Shown one piece after another: positions 1 through 7,717 of a stretch of DNA of 19,046 bases. Numbering within the stretch: position 1 is the first letter of the stretch; the number at the start of each line of letters is the position of its first letter. This stretch comes from Pseudomonas sp. (GTDB lineage: Bacteria; Pseudomonadota; Gammaproteobacteria; Pseudomonadales; Pseudomonadaceae), in assembly GCA_003488145.1 (NCBI GenBank), contig DNMQ01000352.1, positions 1 through 19,046 on the forward strand, written 5' to 3'. A program made the translations under genes and the position numbers. The notes beneath the pieces were generated by a model. It was not told the DNA's origin. It made no database searches and was given only the letters and a program-made list of their open reading frames with translations.

Positions 1-552
1 TCCGATGTAGCCAACGCCGTGCTCGACTACACCGATGCGGTGATGCTCTCGGCCGAAAGCGCCGCTGGCGAATACCCGATCGAAGCGATCAAGGCCATGG
101 CCCGTGTGTGCTGCGGCGCGGAGAAGCACCCGACTAGCACCAAGTCCGGACACCGCCTCGGCCAGCAGTTCGAGCGCTGCGACGAGAGTGCGGCGCTGGC
201 TGCAATGTACACCGCCAACCACTTCCCGGGGGTCAAGGCCATCATCGCCCTGACCGAAAGCGGCTACACACCGCTGATCATGTCGCGCATCCGGTCTTCG
301 GTGCCGATCTTCGCTTTCTCGCCGCACCGCGAAACCCAGGCACGGGTCGCGCTGTTCCGCGGCGTGCAGACCATCCCGTTCGATCCGGCTGCGCTGCCTG
401 CAGAAAAGGTCAGCCAGATGGCAGTCGAGGAGCTGCTCAAGCGCAACATCGTTCAGCCCGGCGACTGGGTGATCCTGACCAAGGGCGACAGCTACCACGA
501 CAGCACAGGCGGTACCAACACGATGAAGATCCTGCGCGTCGGCGATCAGTAA
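1..552 (+). CDS. pykA: Pyruvate kinase, C-terminal part (partial at window start)
   Basis: Converts phosphoenolpyruvate and ADP to pyruvate and ATP, the last step of lower glycolysis/Entner-Doudoroff, in the cytoplasm. The frame is open from base 1 to the TAA at 550-552 (183 codons). The first visible residues include the stretch DAVMLSAESAAGEYP, which is the end of the catalytic barrel's conserved helix. The rest is the regulatory C domain, ending in a glycine-rich strand with GDSYHDSTGGTNTMKILRVG, as expected for a natural pyruvate kinase C-terminus. The N-terminal barrel lies outside the window. The symbol pykA rather than pykF rests on the neighbours (ferredoxin reductase, GGDEF, fumarase), which follow pykA in P. 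aeruginosa as I remember it. The family is certain; the paralogue is an inference. Confidence 0.95.
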   Translation, partial: SDVANAVLDYTDAVMLSAESAAGEYPIEAIKAMARVCCGAEKHPTSTKSGHRLGQQFERCDESAALAAMYTANHFPGVKAIIALTESGYTPLIMSRIRSSVPIFAFSPHRETQARVALFRGVQTIPFDPAALPAEKVSQMAVEELLKRNIVQPGDWVILTKGDSYHDSTGGTNTMKILRVGDQ

Positions 553-568
553 GGTTGGCAGGGAATCA

Positions 569-598
569 CACGAGGCCGGCTCTTTAGCCGGCCTCGTG
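569..598. terminator. Perfect 12-bp hairpin between convergent genes
   Basis: The arm at 569-580 pairs perfectly with 587-598 around a 6-nt loop (TCTTTA). It lies between the pyk stop (552) and the convergent reductase stop (627). There is no T-tract on either side, so it is a weak intrinsic terminator by the usual rules. Its position and symmetry suggest it ends transcription from both directions or blocks 3' exonucleases. Confidence 0.6.
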
Positions 599-626
599 CT
601 GTCTGCGAGATCGAACGGGGAGCCAA

Positions 627-1568
627 CTACCGTGGCTGAGTCGCGCTGACGAAAGCGTCGCTGAATATCTGTCCACGCGGCAGGCCCGCGAGAAACAGGC
701 GCCTGGCGCAGGCGTCGACGAACGCCGAACCGCCGCAGAGCAGCGCGATGTCCCGCCGCGACGTTGGTCGTAGCGTCGAAAGCATGCTGTCACGCTGTTG
801 CGCATCGACCCATTGCAGCTCCAGGTTCTCGTGCCTGTCCGCCAACTCCTGCAACGGCCCGCGCAGGTAGTGCTCGTCACGGCAAAAGTGCACCAGCCTG
901 ATCGTCCCGGCATGGCCCTGGCGCAGGCTCTCGCGCAACAGGCTGGACAAAGGGGCCAACCCGGTTCCCGAAGCCAGCAGCAATAAAGAGCGCTCGGACC
1001 ACTCCGGCTCGTAATGCAATGCACCACCGTGCAGGTCGCCCAGCCGCAGCGTGTCGCCCGCGCGCAGCTGCCGCGCGGCATCGCAGAACGCCCCCGGCCT
1101 GGAGCAATCGAGATGAAACTCCAGCCAGGAATCGTCGCCGGGAAGGCTGGCCAGCGAATACGGCCTAGCGATGCCGGCACCGGTCCACAGCAACAGGTGC
1201 TGACCTGCACGATAGCGCAGCGGCCGCTCCGGCAGCAGACGCAGGCGCAGCACGCTGCCGCTCAGCCACTCGGCGCTTTGCACCTGAGCGGGCAGCCCGT
1301 CGCGGCGGGGATCGAAGACTTCTACACCGAAATCCTCCTCGACACGGCACTGACAGGCCAGTCGCCAGCCGGCCGCATGCTGCTCGGGCCGTAGCAGGTC
1401 GGGTTGCAGATCGCGCGGTGCTCCGTCGACACAGCGCACCAGGCAGGCGTAGCAGCTGCCGGCGCGGCAACTGTAGGGTACGGGCAAGCCGGCAGCGATC
1501 AGGGCATCGAGCAGGTTGGTAGCGGGCGCGACCGACCAGCGCTTGCCGGCGCAATGCAACTCAGGCAT
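627..1568 (-). CDS. 2Fe-2S ferredoxin-type FAD/NAD(P)H reductase
   Basis: A 313-residue electron-transfer protein that should pass electrons between NAD(P)H, FAD and a plant-type 2Fe-2S cluster. An N-terminal ferredoxin domain (about 1-85) carries the Cys34-x4-Cys39-x2-Cys42-x29-Cys72 ligand pattern. A flavin domain follows with RPYS at 135-138 (FAD binding), and then a nucleotide-binding domain with SGTGLAP near 200-206 and a late CGG motif. This is the layout of phenol hydroxylase or CDP-6-deoxyglucose reductase-like components. The start at 1568 (MPELHC) begins the ferredoxin fold directly. It overlaps the upstream GGDEF gene by 8 bp, which suggests translational coupling. The substrate or partner oxygenase is unknown, and no oxygenase gene is nearby. 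The position matches a 'probable ferredoxin reductase' next to pykA in Pseudomonas. Confidence 0.88.
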   Translation of the reverse strand: MPELHCAGKRWSVAPATNLLDALIAAGLPVPYSCRAGSCYACLVRCVDGAPRDLQPDLLRPEQHAAGWRLACQCRVEEDFGVEVFDPRRDGLPAQVQSAEWLSGSVLRLRLLPERPLRYRAGQHLLLWTGAGIARPYSLASLPGDDSWLEFHLDCSRPGAFCDAARQLRAGDTLRLGDLHGGALHYEPEWSERSLLLLASGTGLAPLSSLLRESLRQGHAGTIRLVHFCRDEHYLRGPLQELADRHENLELQWVDAQQRDSMLSTLRPTSRRDIALLCGGSAFVDACARRLFLAGLPRGQIFSDAFVSATQPR

Positions 1569-2691
1569 CGGCGGTGACCCAGGCGGGTTCGCAACGATTG
1601 CGACCACCGCGCTTGGCTCGATAAAGCGCTTCGTCGGCACGCTGTAGCGCTGCATCCAGATCATCTCCGGCGTTCAGCAGGGTCAGGCCGATCGACAGAC
1701 TGAGATGTCCGGCTTCGATATTGGCGTCTTCCGGCTCGGCGTTGGCGAAAGCCTCCCGCAGGCGCTCACAGCACGCGGTGAACTGCTCGGCGTCGGTATT
1801 GGGCAGCAGTAGCACGAACTCCTCGCCGCCATAACGGGCCAGCACGTCGTCATCACGCAGACAGGACCGCGCCACGCTGGCAAAGGCCTGCAGCACGCGG
1901 TCTCCGGTGGCATGGCCGTGGATATCGTTGATGCGTTTGAAGTGGTCCAGATCGATGAGCGCCAGTCCCGATTGATGCCCCTTGCGCAAGCGGTTCAGGT
2001 CGCCCTCGGCGATACGTAGGAAGCGCCGCCGGTTGTATAGGCCCGTCAACTCGTCGGTGGAAGCCAGATCCTCCAGTTGACGCATCATTCCGCGCAGGGT
2101 GTCCTGATGTGCCTGCAACGCGAAACGCCGCTGGCGCATGCGCTGGCGCAAGCGATACACGTGGCCGGCGAACAGACACATCCAGATCAGCGTCACCAGC
2201 AGCACGCTGGCCTGCAGCAGGAACACATCGGTCTCGATCGGCCGCTGCAGATAGTAATCCAGGGCAGCCATGCTGACGAAGCTGACGAAGGCCAGCGCGG
2301 CGTAGCGAATGAACACCTTCGGCGGCAGGAAGACGGCAAACATCAGCACCAGCAGATAGAGCACCAGCAGCGAACCACGCGCGCTACCGAGGTTGAACAG
2401 AAAGGTCGTCAGCCACAGCAGCCCCACCAGGACCTGCGGCTCAGTCAGGCTGGGATCCTTCGAACGCAGGTTGACGCCTCGGTGAAACAGCCAGAAGAAC
2501 AGCAGCTGACTCACCACAATCAATGCTGACTGCGCCACGGCGCTGGCCACCGAGGCCTGGTAGAAGCCCCCCGCCACCGCCACCCAGGTCAGCACCAGGC
2601 CCAGACCATAGGTCACGGAGGCCAGTGCGAATCGCCGCGTAACCAATTGCTGCAATGTACGCAGATCGGTCTCGTCACGCATCGCACTCAT
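1561..2691 (-). CDS. Membrane diguanylate cyclase (GGDEF), SadC-like by position
   Basis: Predicted to make cyclic di-GMP from two GTP at the inner membrane and so influence the motile-to-sessile switch. The 376-residue protein starts at ATG 2691, with AAGGA about 6-8 nt upstream. About six hydrophobic segments fill the first ~190 residues. A short coiled linker (HVYRLRQRMRQRRFALQAHQ) follows, then the GGDEF domain starting at DELTGLYNRRRF. The active-site signature is GGEEF. The inhibitory I-site RxxD is present as RDDD exactly five residues before GGEEF, so product feedback inhibition is likely. The downstream reductase overlaps it, so the two are probably one operon reading away from fumarase. 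In P. aeruginosa a GGDEF gene (sadC) holds this position, but orthology cannot be proven here. Confidence 0.92.
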   Translation of the reverse strand: MSAMRDETDLRTLQQLVTRRFALASVTYGLGLVLTWVAVAGGFYQASVASAVAQSALIVVSQLLFFWLFHRGVNLRSKDPSLTEPQVLVGLLWLTTFLFNLGSARGSLLVLYLLVLMFAVFLPPKVFIRYAALAFVSFVSMAALDYYLQRPIETDVFLLQASVLLVTLIWMCLFAGHVYRLRQRMRQRRFALQAHQDTLRGMMRQLEDLASTDELTGLYNRRRFLRIAEGDLNRLRKGHQSGLALIDLDHFKRINDIHGHATGDRVLQAFASVARSCLRDDDVLARYGGEEFVLLLPNTDAEQFTACCERLREAFANAEPEDANIEAGHLSLSIGLTLLNAGDDLDAALQRADEALYRAKRGGRNRCEPAWVTADA

Positions 2692-2804
2692 AGGGATCCT
2701 TCCCGCTGTGGCAATTTGCCGCACTCTACGCTTACCGAAAACAAAATCCTAGCCAGCATTCCCATCGCTCCTGGTCCATCCGTGTACCGCGCAGCCTGAC
2801 GCGT

Positions 2805-2810
2805 TATACT
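2805..2810 (+). promoter_or_regulatory. Candidate -10 element for fumarase gene
   Basis: TATACT, preceded by GCGT, lies about 75 nt upstream of the fumarase start in the divergent gap between the GGDEF gene and fumarase. It is a good sigma-70 -10 match. No convincing -35 is found 16-18 bp upstream, so the call is tentative. A start site near 2816-2818 would be expected. Confidence 0.4.
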
Positions 2811-2856
2811 GCGCCGCATTTTTTCGCGGCGCGTCGACTGCCACCCCCGACGCGCC
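2811..2856 (+). promoter_or_regulatory. Two overlapping hairpins in the fumarase leader
   Basis: One perfect 7-bp stem pairs 2811-2817 with 2826-2832 around an AT-rich loop. A second perfect 9-bp stem pairs 2828-2836 (GGCGCGTCG) with 2848-2856 (CGACGCGCC). They share bases 2828-2832, so only one can form at a time. The second ends 29 nt before the ATG and should be in the mRNA if the -10 call is right. Function unknown; GC-rich leaders form such stems by chance fairly often. Confidence 0.35.
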
Positions 2857-2885
2857 TCTTATCGCCCCGTATGAGGACGCGCTGC

Positions 2886-4409
2886 ATGACCGTGATCAAG
2901 CAAGACGACCTGATTCAAAGCGTCGCTGACGCTTTGCAGTTCATTTCTTACTACCACCCCGTGGATTTCATCCAGGCGATGCACGAAGCCTACCTGCGTG
3001 AAGAATCCCCGGCTGCCCGCGACTCCATGGCGCAGATCCTGATCAACTCGCGCATGTGCGCCACCGGTCATCGCCCGATCTGTCAGGACACCGGTATCGT
3101 CACCGTGTTCATCCGCGTCGGCATGGACGTGCGCTGGGACGGCGCGACCATGAGCCTGGACGACATGATCAATGAGGGTGTGCGCCGCGCCTACAACCTG
3201 CCGGAAAACGTCCTGCGTGCTTCGATCCTGGCCGACCCGGCAGGTTCCCGCAAGAACACCAAGGACAATACGCCAGCCGTCATTCATTACTCCATCGTCC
3301 CAGGTGACAAAGTCGAGGTGGATGTGGCCGCCAAAGGCGGTGGCTCGGAAAACAAGTCGAAGATGGCCATGCTCAACCCGTCCGACTCGATCGTCGACTG
3401 GGTACTGAAGACCGTGCCGACCATGGGCGCCGGCTGGTGCCCGCCGGGTATGCTCGGCATCGGCATCGGCGGCACCGCCGAGAAGGCCGCAGTGATGGCC
3501 AAGGAAGTCCTGATGGAATCCATCGACATCCATGAGCTGAAGGCCCGTGGCCCGCAGAACCGCATCGAAGAGCTGCGTCTTGAGCTGTTCGAGAAGGTCA
3601 ACCAGCTGGGCATCGGCGCCCAGGGACTCGGCGGCCTGACCACCGTGCTCGACGTGAAGATCATGGACTACCCGACCCACGCCGCCTCGCTGCCGGTGTG
3701 CATGATCCCCAACTGCGCCGCCACCCGCCACGCACACTTCGTGCTCGACGGTTCCGGCCCTGCCGAACTGACCCCGCCGCCGCTGGATGCCTACCCCGAG
3801 ATCGTCTGGGAAGCCGGCCCGAGCGCGCGCCGCGTCAACCTCGACACCATCACCCCAGAAGAAGTGCAGAGCTGGAAGCCGGGCGAAACCGTCCTGCTCA
3901 ACGGCAAGATGCTCACCGGCCGCGACGCCGCGCACAAGCGCATGGTCGACATGCTGAACAAGGGCGAAGAGTTGCCGGTGGACCTCAAGGGCCGCTTCAT
4001 CTACTACGTCGGCCCGGTCGATCCGGTCGGTGACGAAGTGGTTGGCCCGGCTGGCCCGACCACCGCGACGCGCATGGACAAGTTCACCCGTCAGATTCTC
4101 GAGAGCACTGGTCTGCTGGGCATGATCGGCAAGTCCGAGCGTGGCCCGATCGCCATCGAAGCGATCAAGGACAACAAGGCCGTCTACCTGATGGCGGTTG
4201 GCGGCGCGGCTTACCTGGTCGCCCAGGCGATCAAGAAGTCCAAGGTGCTGGCCTTCGCCGAGCTGGGCATGGAAGCGATCTACGAGTTCGAAGTGAAGGA
4301 CATGCCGGTCACCGTCGCCGTCGACACCAACGGCGAGTCGGTGCACATCACCGGCCCGGCGATCTGGCAGCAGAAGATCGCCGACAGCCTGGCGGTCGAA
4401 GTGCAGTAA
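2886..4409 (+). CDS. fumA: Class I fumarate hydratase, 4Fe-4S type
   Basis: Interconverts fumarate and malate in the TCA cycle, using an oxygen-sensitive 4Fe-4S cluster. The protein is 507 residues, normal for the one-chain class I enzyme with fused alpha and beta domains. Likely cluster cysteines are C66 (in ICQDTG), C185 (in GWCPPG) and C277 (in PNCAATRHAHF). The C-terminal half has the beta-domain stretch YYVGPVDPVGDEVVGPAGPT with TTATRMDKFT following. ATG 2886 was chosen because GAGGA lies 8-10 nt upstream; an in-frame ATG at 2871 lacks a site. It is a single-gene unit with its own promoter region and a strong terminator. A 534-codon open frame lies antisense across it but is only a codon-bias shadow. 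Confidence 0.96.
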   Translation: MTVIKQDDLIQSVADALQFISYYHPVDFIQAMHEAYLREESPAARDSMAQILINSRMCATGHRPICQDTGIVTVFIRVGMDVRWDGATMSLDDMINEGVRRAYNLPENVLRASILADPAGSRKNTKDNTPAVIHYSIVPGDKVEVDVAAKGGGSENKSKMAMLNPSDSIVDWVLKTVPTMGAGWCPPGMLGIGIGGTAEKAAVMAKEVLMESIDIHELKARGPQNRIEELRLELFEKVNQLGIGAQGLGGLTTVLDVKIMDYPTHAASLPVCMIPNCAATRHAHFVLDGSGPAELTPPPLDAYPEIVWEAGPSARRVNLDTITPEEVQSWKPGETVLLNGKMLTGRDAAHKRMVDMLNKGEELPVDLKGRFIYYVGPVDPVGDEVVGPAGPTTATRMDKFTRQILESTGLLGMIGKSERGPIAIEAIKDNKAVYLMAVGGAAYLVAQAIKKSKVLAFAELGMEAIYEFEVKDMPVTVAVDTNGESVHITGPAIWQQKIADSLAVEVQ

Positions 4410-4420
4410 GCGACACGCCA

Positions 4421-4453
4421 ATAAAAAGCCCGGCTCGATGCCGGGCTTTTTAT
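4421..4453. terminator. Bidirectional intrinsic terminator after fumarase
   Basis: A-tract, GCCCGGC stem, 5-nt loop TCGAT, GCCGGGC stem, T-tract: the symmetric layout AAAAAGCCCGGC / GCCGGGCTTTTT ends transcription from both strands. It serves fumarase (+) and the chemoreceptor remnant (-), whose stop is at 4464. Confidence 0.9.
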
Positions 4454-4463
4454 TGCCCGGCAA

Positions 4464-5290
4464 TCAGCGGTTGAAGCGTTCGACCAGGGCCCGCAGCCCG
4501 TGCGCTGCGCATTCCAGGTCGCGACCGCGCTGCATGGTCAGGTCGGCCTTGCTGACATTGCTGTCAGTCGTGACGGCAATACGGGTGACCTGACGAGCAA
4601 TGTCTTCGGCCACATGCGCCTGCTCTTCGGCAGCGGCAGCCATCTGCTGGCTCATCCCGGCAATGCGGCCGACCGCATCGCGAATGCCCTGCAACGCCTG
4701 CTGCGCCTCGACGACCTGGGCCAACCCCTGGGCCGCCTCCTTGTCACCCAGCTGCGCGATTGTCACGGCCTCACCCGCCTTGCTGGTGAGCGACTGGATG
4801 ATGGCCTGGATCTGCTGCGTCGACTCCCGCGTCTTGCTCGCCAACGCACGCACCTCGTCGGCGACCACGGCAAAGCCCTTGCCCTGCTCGCCAGCAGGTT
4901 GGTCTGGTCGGCGATGCTCTGGATCATGCCGGCGGCGGATACGATCTGCTGGGTTTCGCCAGCCAGCTCGTTAACCACGTTGCCGATGTTGGTGACGGTC
5001 GCCGCCAGCATTTCCATCGCCCCGCGGGAACTCGCTGCGACCCGGTCACCGTCGTCTGCCAGCGCGTTCGCCGTCCTCGCCTCCTCTGCCGTGTGCTGGA
5101 CGTGCCCGGCGACCTCACTGATCGATGCGGTCATCTGCGTCACCGCGGTGGCCGTCATGTCCGTCTCGCCGCGCTGCTGACGGAGCTCGCTTTCGGTCTG
5201 GCTGGCCAACGAATAGGTTTCCGCCGATGTACCGGCGACCTGCACGGCCAGATCGGACAGTGGAGACGGGAAGAATTTGCCGAACGGCAT
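4464..5290 (-). pseudogene. Truncated, frameshifted methyl-accepting chemotaxis protein
   Basis: This is the remains of a chemoreceptor cytoplasmic signalling domain. Reading the minus strand from 5290, one frame gives a methylation-helix-like segment and runs to [10 protein letters not shown], the start of the conserved hairpin region. It then loses sense. The other frame resumes with [20 protein letters not shown] and runs to the stop at 4464. The residues normally between NLLA and GEQG (family pattern LNAAIEAARA) are absent. The junction near 4890-4893 implies a loss of about 34 nt, which shifts the frame. There is also no periplasmic sensor, membrane segment or HAMP domain, and only 27 nt separate the remnant from the next gene upstream. 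The two fragments cannot form a working CheA/CheW-binding tip. A sequencing error is possible but would need to drop 34 bases. Confidence 0.85.
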
Positions 5291-5317
5291 GACCAGGTGG
5301 CGCCGCTCGTGAGCGGA

Positions 5318-5539
5318 CTAGCGACCGGCGCTCTGTTCTTCGATGTACAGCGCTTCGACTTTCGCCCTGGCCCAGGGCGTCTTGCGCAGGAATTTCAGGC
5401 TGGACTTGATGCTCGGCTCATTGCTGAAACAGCGGACATCGACGCGCTCGGCAAGGCCTTCCCAGCCGAAGCGAGCATGCAGCTGGACCAGGATGGCCTC
5501 CAGCGTCACGCCATGAAGGGGGTCTTTTGCTTGAGTCAT
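5318..5539 (-). CDS. VF530 family (DUF2132) small DNA-binding-like protein
   Basis: A 73-residue basic protein starting [17 protein letters not shown]. The middle reads [19 protein letters not shown] and then [16 protein letters not shown]. This is the compact all-helical VF530 family, described from a Vibrio fischeri structure as DNA-binding-like; no cellular role is established. ATG 5539 is chosen because the conserved family start (a short run before DPLHG) begins here; the open frame upstream is out of character and covers the terminator and next gene. It lies downstream of the PfpI gene's terminator and just upstream of the chemoreceptor remnant on the same strand. Family confidence is good; function is unknown. 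Confidence 0.85.
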   Translation of the reverse strand: MTQAKDPLHGVTLEAILVQLHARFGWEGLAERVDVRCFSNEPSIKSSLKFLRKTPWARAKVEALYIEEQSAGR

Positions 5540-5577
5540 GGGGCACTCACGAACACGAGGGCATAGCCTCACGGATG

Positions 5578-5608
5578 AAAAAACCCGCCGCGCGGTCTGC
5601 GGGGCGGG
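5578..5608 (-). terminator. Intrinsic terminator after the PfpI gene
   Basis: On the minus strand CCCGCC (5608-5603) pairs with GGCGGG (5589-5584), with an inner CGC/GCG extension, followed by six Ts (5583-5578). It lies 20 nt after the PfpI stop at 5629 and separates that gene from the VF530 gene. Confidence 0.85.
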
Positions 5609-5628
5609 CTTGGGTGACGGTCTGCATC

Positions 5629-6210
5629 TTACAGGCTGATGCGAGTTCCGAGCACCTCGAGGAATGCCGCCAGCCACGCCGGATGGGCGGGCCATGCCGG
5701 AGCGCTGACCAGGTTGCCATCGGTATGCGCCTGATCCACGGCAATGTCCACGTACTCGCCACCGGCCAGCTTCACCTCGGGTGCACAGGCGGGATAGGCA
5801 CTGCAGGCACGCCCCTTGAGCACGCCCGCGGCAGCCAGCAGTTGGGCGCCGTGACAAACGGCGGCGATTGGCTTCCTGGCCTCATCGAACGCACGCACCA
5901 GCGCCAGCACCTGCTCGTTCAGGCGCAGATATTCCGGCGCCCGGCCACCGGGAATGACCAGGGCATCGTAGTCTTCGGCCCGCACGTCGGCGAAGTCGAA
6001 GTTCAGCGCAAAGTTGTGCCCCGGCTTCTCGCTATAGGTCTGGTCGCCCTCGAAGTCATGAATCGCGGTGCGCACGCTGTCGCCGGCCTTCTTGTCCGGA
6101 CACACGGCATGCACGCGATGGCCAACCATCTGCAGGGCCTGGAAAGGCACCATGGTTTCGTAGTCTTCAGCGTAATCACCCACCAGCATCAAAATGTTCT
6201 TCGCCGCCAT
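5629..6210 (-). CDS. DJ-1/PfpI family protein (C56 peptidase-like)
   Basis: A 193-residue single-domain protein of the DJ-1/PfpI superfamily, which includes peptidases, glyoxalase-III/deglycase-like enzymes and stress chaperones. The N-terminal strand is [15 protein letters not shown], with the conserved acidic residue near 15-18. The nucleophile elbow is AAVCHGAQ, giving Cys119 followed by His120, as in PfpI/YhbO-type members. [13 protein letters not shown] at 84-96 is also characteristic. ATG 6210 is supported by AGAGGA about 8 nt upstream and by the start of the first beta-strand; the longer frame adds an unstructured tail. It lies 52 nt downstream of the cardiolipin synthase gene and may be read from it, and a terminator follows. 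Which activity it has cannot be told from sequence. Confidence 0.9.
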   Translation of the reverse strand: MAAKNILMLVGDYAEDYETMVPFQALQMVGHRVHAVCPDKKAGDSVRTAIHDFEGDQTYSEKPGHNFALNFDFADVRAEDYDALVIPGGRAPEYLRLNEQVLALVRAFDEARKPIAAVCHGAQLLAAAGVLKGRACSAYPACAPEVKLAGGEYVDIAVDQAHTDGNLVSAPAWPAHPAWLAAFLEVLGTRISL

Positions 6211-6262
6211 TGCATCGTCCTCTTCGCGCGGGTTTGGAGCATTGCTCCGTGACGCGGCGGCT

Positions 6263-7420
6263 TCAGCCACCGCGGTTGAAGATGTTTACCAGCAGCCGGT
6301 CCAGCCAGCCCCACATACGCTGGTAGAGGCGCAGGTGCAGCGGTCTGGCGTACCAGCTTTTAATGTCGATTTCGATACTGTCCTGAAAATCGCGCTCGAA
6401 GCATGCCTGCACCTGGGCACTCAACGCAGCATCGATGGCCTCGAGATTGGCTTCCAGATTCCAGCGCAGGTTCCAGTGATCGAAGTTGCAAGAGCCGACG
6501 CTGACCCAGTCGTCAACCAGCACCATTTTCAGGTGGGAAAAGTGTGGCTGATATTCATGGATTCGCACGCCGGCACGCAGCAGCCGTGGATAGAAACGCT
6601 GCCCGGCGTAGCGCACCGGCGGGTGATCGGTATTGCGACTGGTCAGCAGCAGGCGCACGTCCACCCCGCGACGCGCCGCCCGGATCAGTGCCCGGCGCAC
6701 CTTGCCGGTAGGCAGGAAATACGGTGTCGCCAGCCAGATGCGCGTCTGCGCGCGCCGCAGGTTGCGCAACAGGCTGTGCAGTATGTCGCGGTGCTGACGC
6801 GCCGCCGCATAGGCGACGCGCCCTAGCCCCGAGCCACTGGGCAGCACTGGAATGCGCGGCGCACCGCTGGGCAGGGGCAGCTGCCAGATGCGCCGCTTCA
6901 GGCAATGCACCCACTGGGTGTCGAACAGGTCCTGCCAGTCCTGCAGCAGCGGGCCGGTCATCTCGACCATCACCTCATGCCAATGCACGTCGGGCTCGTC
7001 AGGACGCCAGAATTCGTCGGTGACACCGGTGCCGCCGACATAACCGATGCAGCCGTCGACCAGCAGCAGCTTGCGGTGGTCACGATGCAGATTGCGCAGC
7101 CTCAGGCGGAGCGAAAGCGGGTTATAGAGACGCAGCTCGACGCCGGCGGCGGTCATCCGATCACGATTCGCCTGGCTCATCTTCAGGCAGCCGAAACCAT
7201 CGAACAGGCAACGTACCCGAACGCCGCGTGCCGCCGCACGCAGCAGCGGCTCCAGCAGGCGGTCGAGACAAGCGCCGTCCTCCACCAGATAGAGCTCGAG
7301 ATCGACCCGGCGCTCGGCGCGCTCGATGGCATCAAGCATGGGCGGAAAGAACCCCGGCCCGTCTATCAGCAGGCGGAACTGATTGTCGCTGCGCCAGGGG
7401 AACACCGCTCCAGCCAGCAT
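6263..7420 (-). CDS. Cardiolipin synthase / phospholipase D family (ClsB-like)
   Basis: A 385-residue protein with two HKD motifs: H115-x-K117-x4-D122 (HRKLLLVD) and H296-x-K298-x4-D303 (HLKMVLVD). The second is followed by [11 protein letters not shown]. This two-motif layout without N-terminal membrane segments matches ClsB-type cardiolipin synthases, which join phosphatidyl groups at the membrane surface. The N-terminus [19 protein letters not shown] is where this family starts. An in-frame TAG lies a few codons upstream, so the start is ATG 7420 or the adjacent GTG 7423. The ribosome site is weak. The gene lies next to ornithine-lipid genes, so the region is rich in membrane-lipid functions. 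Substrate (phosphatidylglycerol versus phosphatidylethanolamine) is not resolved. Confidence 0.9.
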   Translation of the reverse strand: MLAGAVFPWRSDNQFRLLIDGPGFFPPMLDAIERAERRVDLELYLVEDGACLDRLLEPLLRAAARGVRVRCLFDGFGCLKMSQANRDRMTAAGVELRLYNPLSLRLRLRNLHRDHRKLLLVDGCIGYVGGTGVTDEFWRPDEPDVHWHEVMVEMTGPLLQDWQDLFDTQWVHCLKRRIWQLPLPSGAPRIPVLPSGSGLGRVAYAAARQHRDILHSLLRNLRRAQTRIWLATPYFLPTGKVRRALIRAARRGVDVRLLLTSRNTDHPPVRYAGQRFYPRLLRAGVRIHEYQPHFSHLKMVLVDDWVSVGSCNFDHWNLRWNLEANLEAIDAALSAQVQACFERDFQDSIEIDIKSWYARPLHLRLYQRMWGWLDRLLVNIFNRGG

Positions 7421-7423
7421 CAC

Positions 7424-7717
7424 AGGGCGGCACCCCGCCTAGAGCCAGATGACGTCAGGCACAGCGACGAAGCGGATGAGCAACGAAATGACATGAAATC
7501 CCTTTTTCCGGACAGCATCCAAGGGCTGCGGCCTCGATACCGCCCCTCTGCACTGGCGGTGCTGAACGAGCAGTTGGCTAGCTTACCCAGGCGTTCGAGC
7601 AAGGCAAGGCAGCAGGTCAGACCGCCGCAGCGGAAGTGCCGCCGTGAAATACGATCCTCTATAGGCCCGACTCGGCTGGGCAGAGTTCCCAGCTGTTCGC
7701 CGGCGCGCACCCTGCCT
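7424..7717. other. Non-coding gap between two minus-strand genes
   Basis: About 294 bp between the acyl-CoA dehydrogenase-like stop and the cls start. An open frame of 96 codons on the minus strand ends in a TGATG overlap with the cls start, but its composition (Ser/Arg/Cys-rich, no recognisable segment) looks non-coding. The gap contains a slightly AT-richer patch near 7485-7510. It presumably carries the cls promoter; no clear -35/-10 pair was found. Confidence 0.4.

Noticed and set aside
2859..4463. A 534-codon open frame on the minus strand across fumarase
   Set aside because: Lies fully antisense to a clear class I fumarase; His/Asp/Val-rich composition is that of a GC-rich codon shadow.
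7420..7710. 96-codon minus-strand frame ending in a TGATG overlap with the cls start
   Set aside because: The overlap is tempting, but the translation is Ser/Arg/Cys-rich with no recognisable fold segment and no ribosome site was seen.
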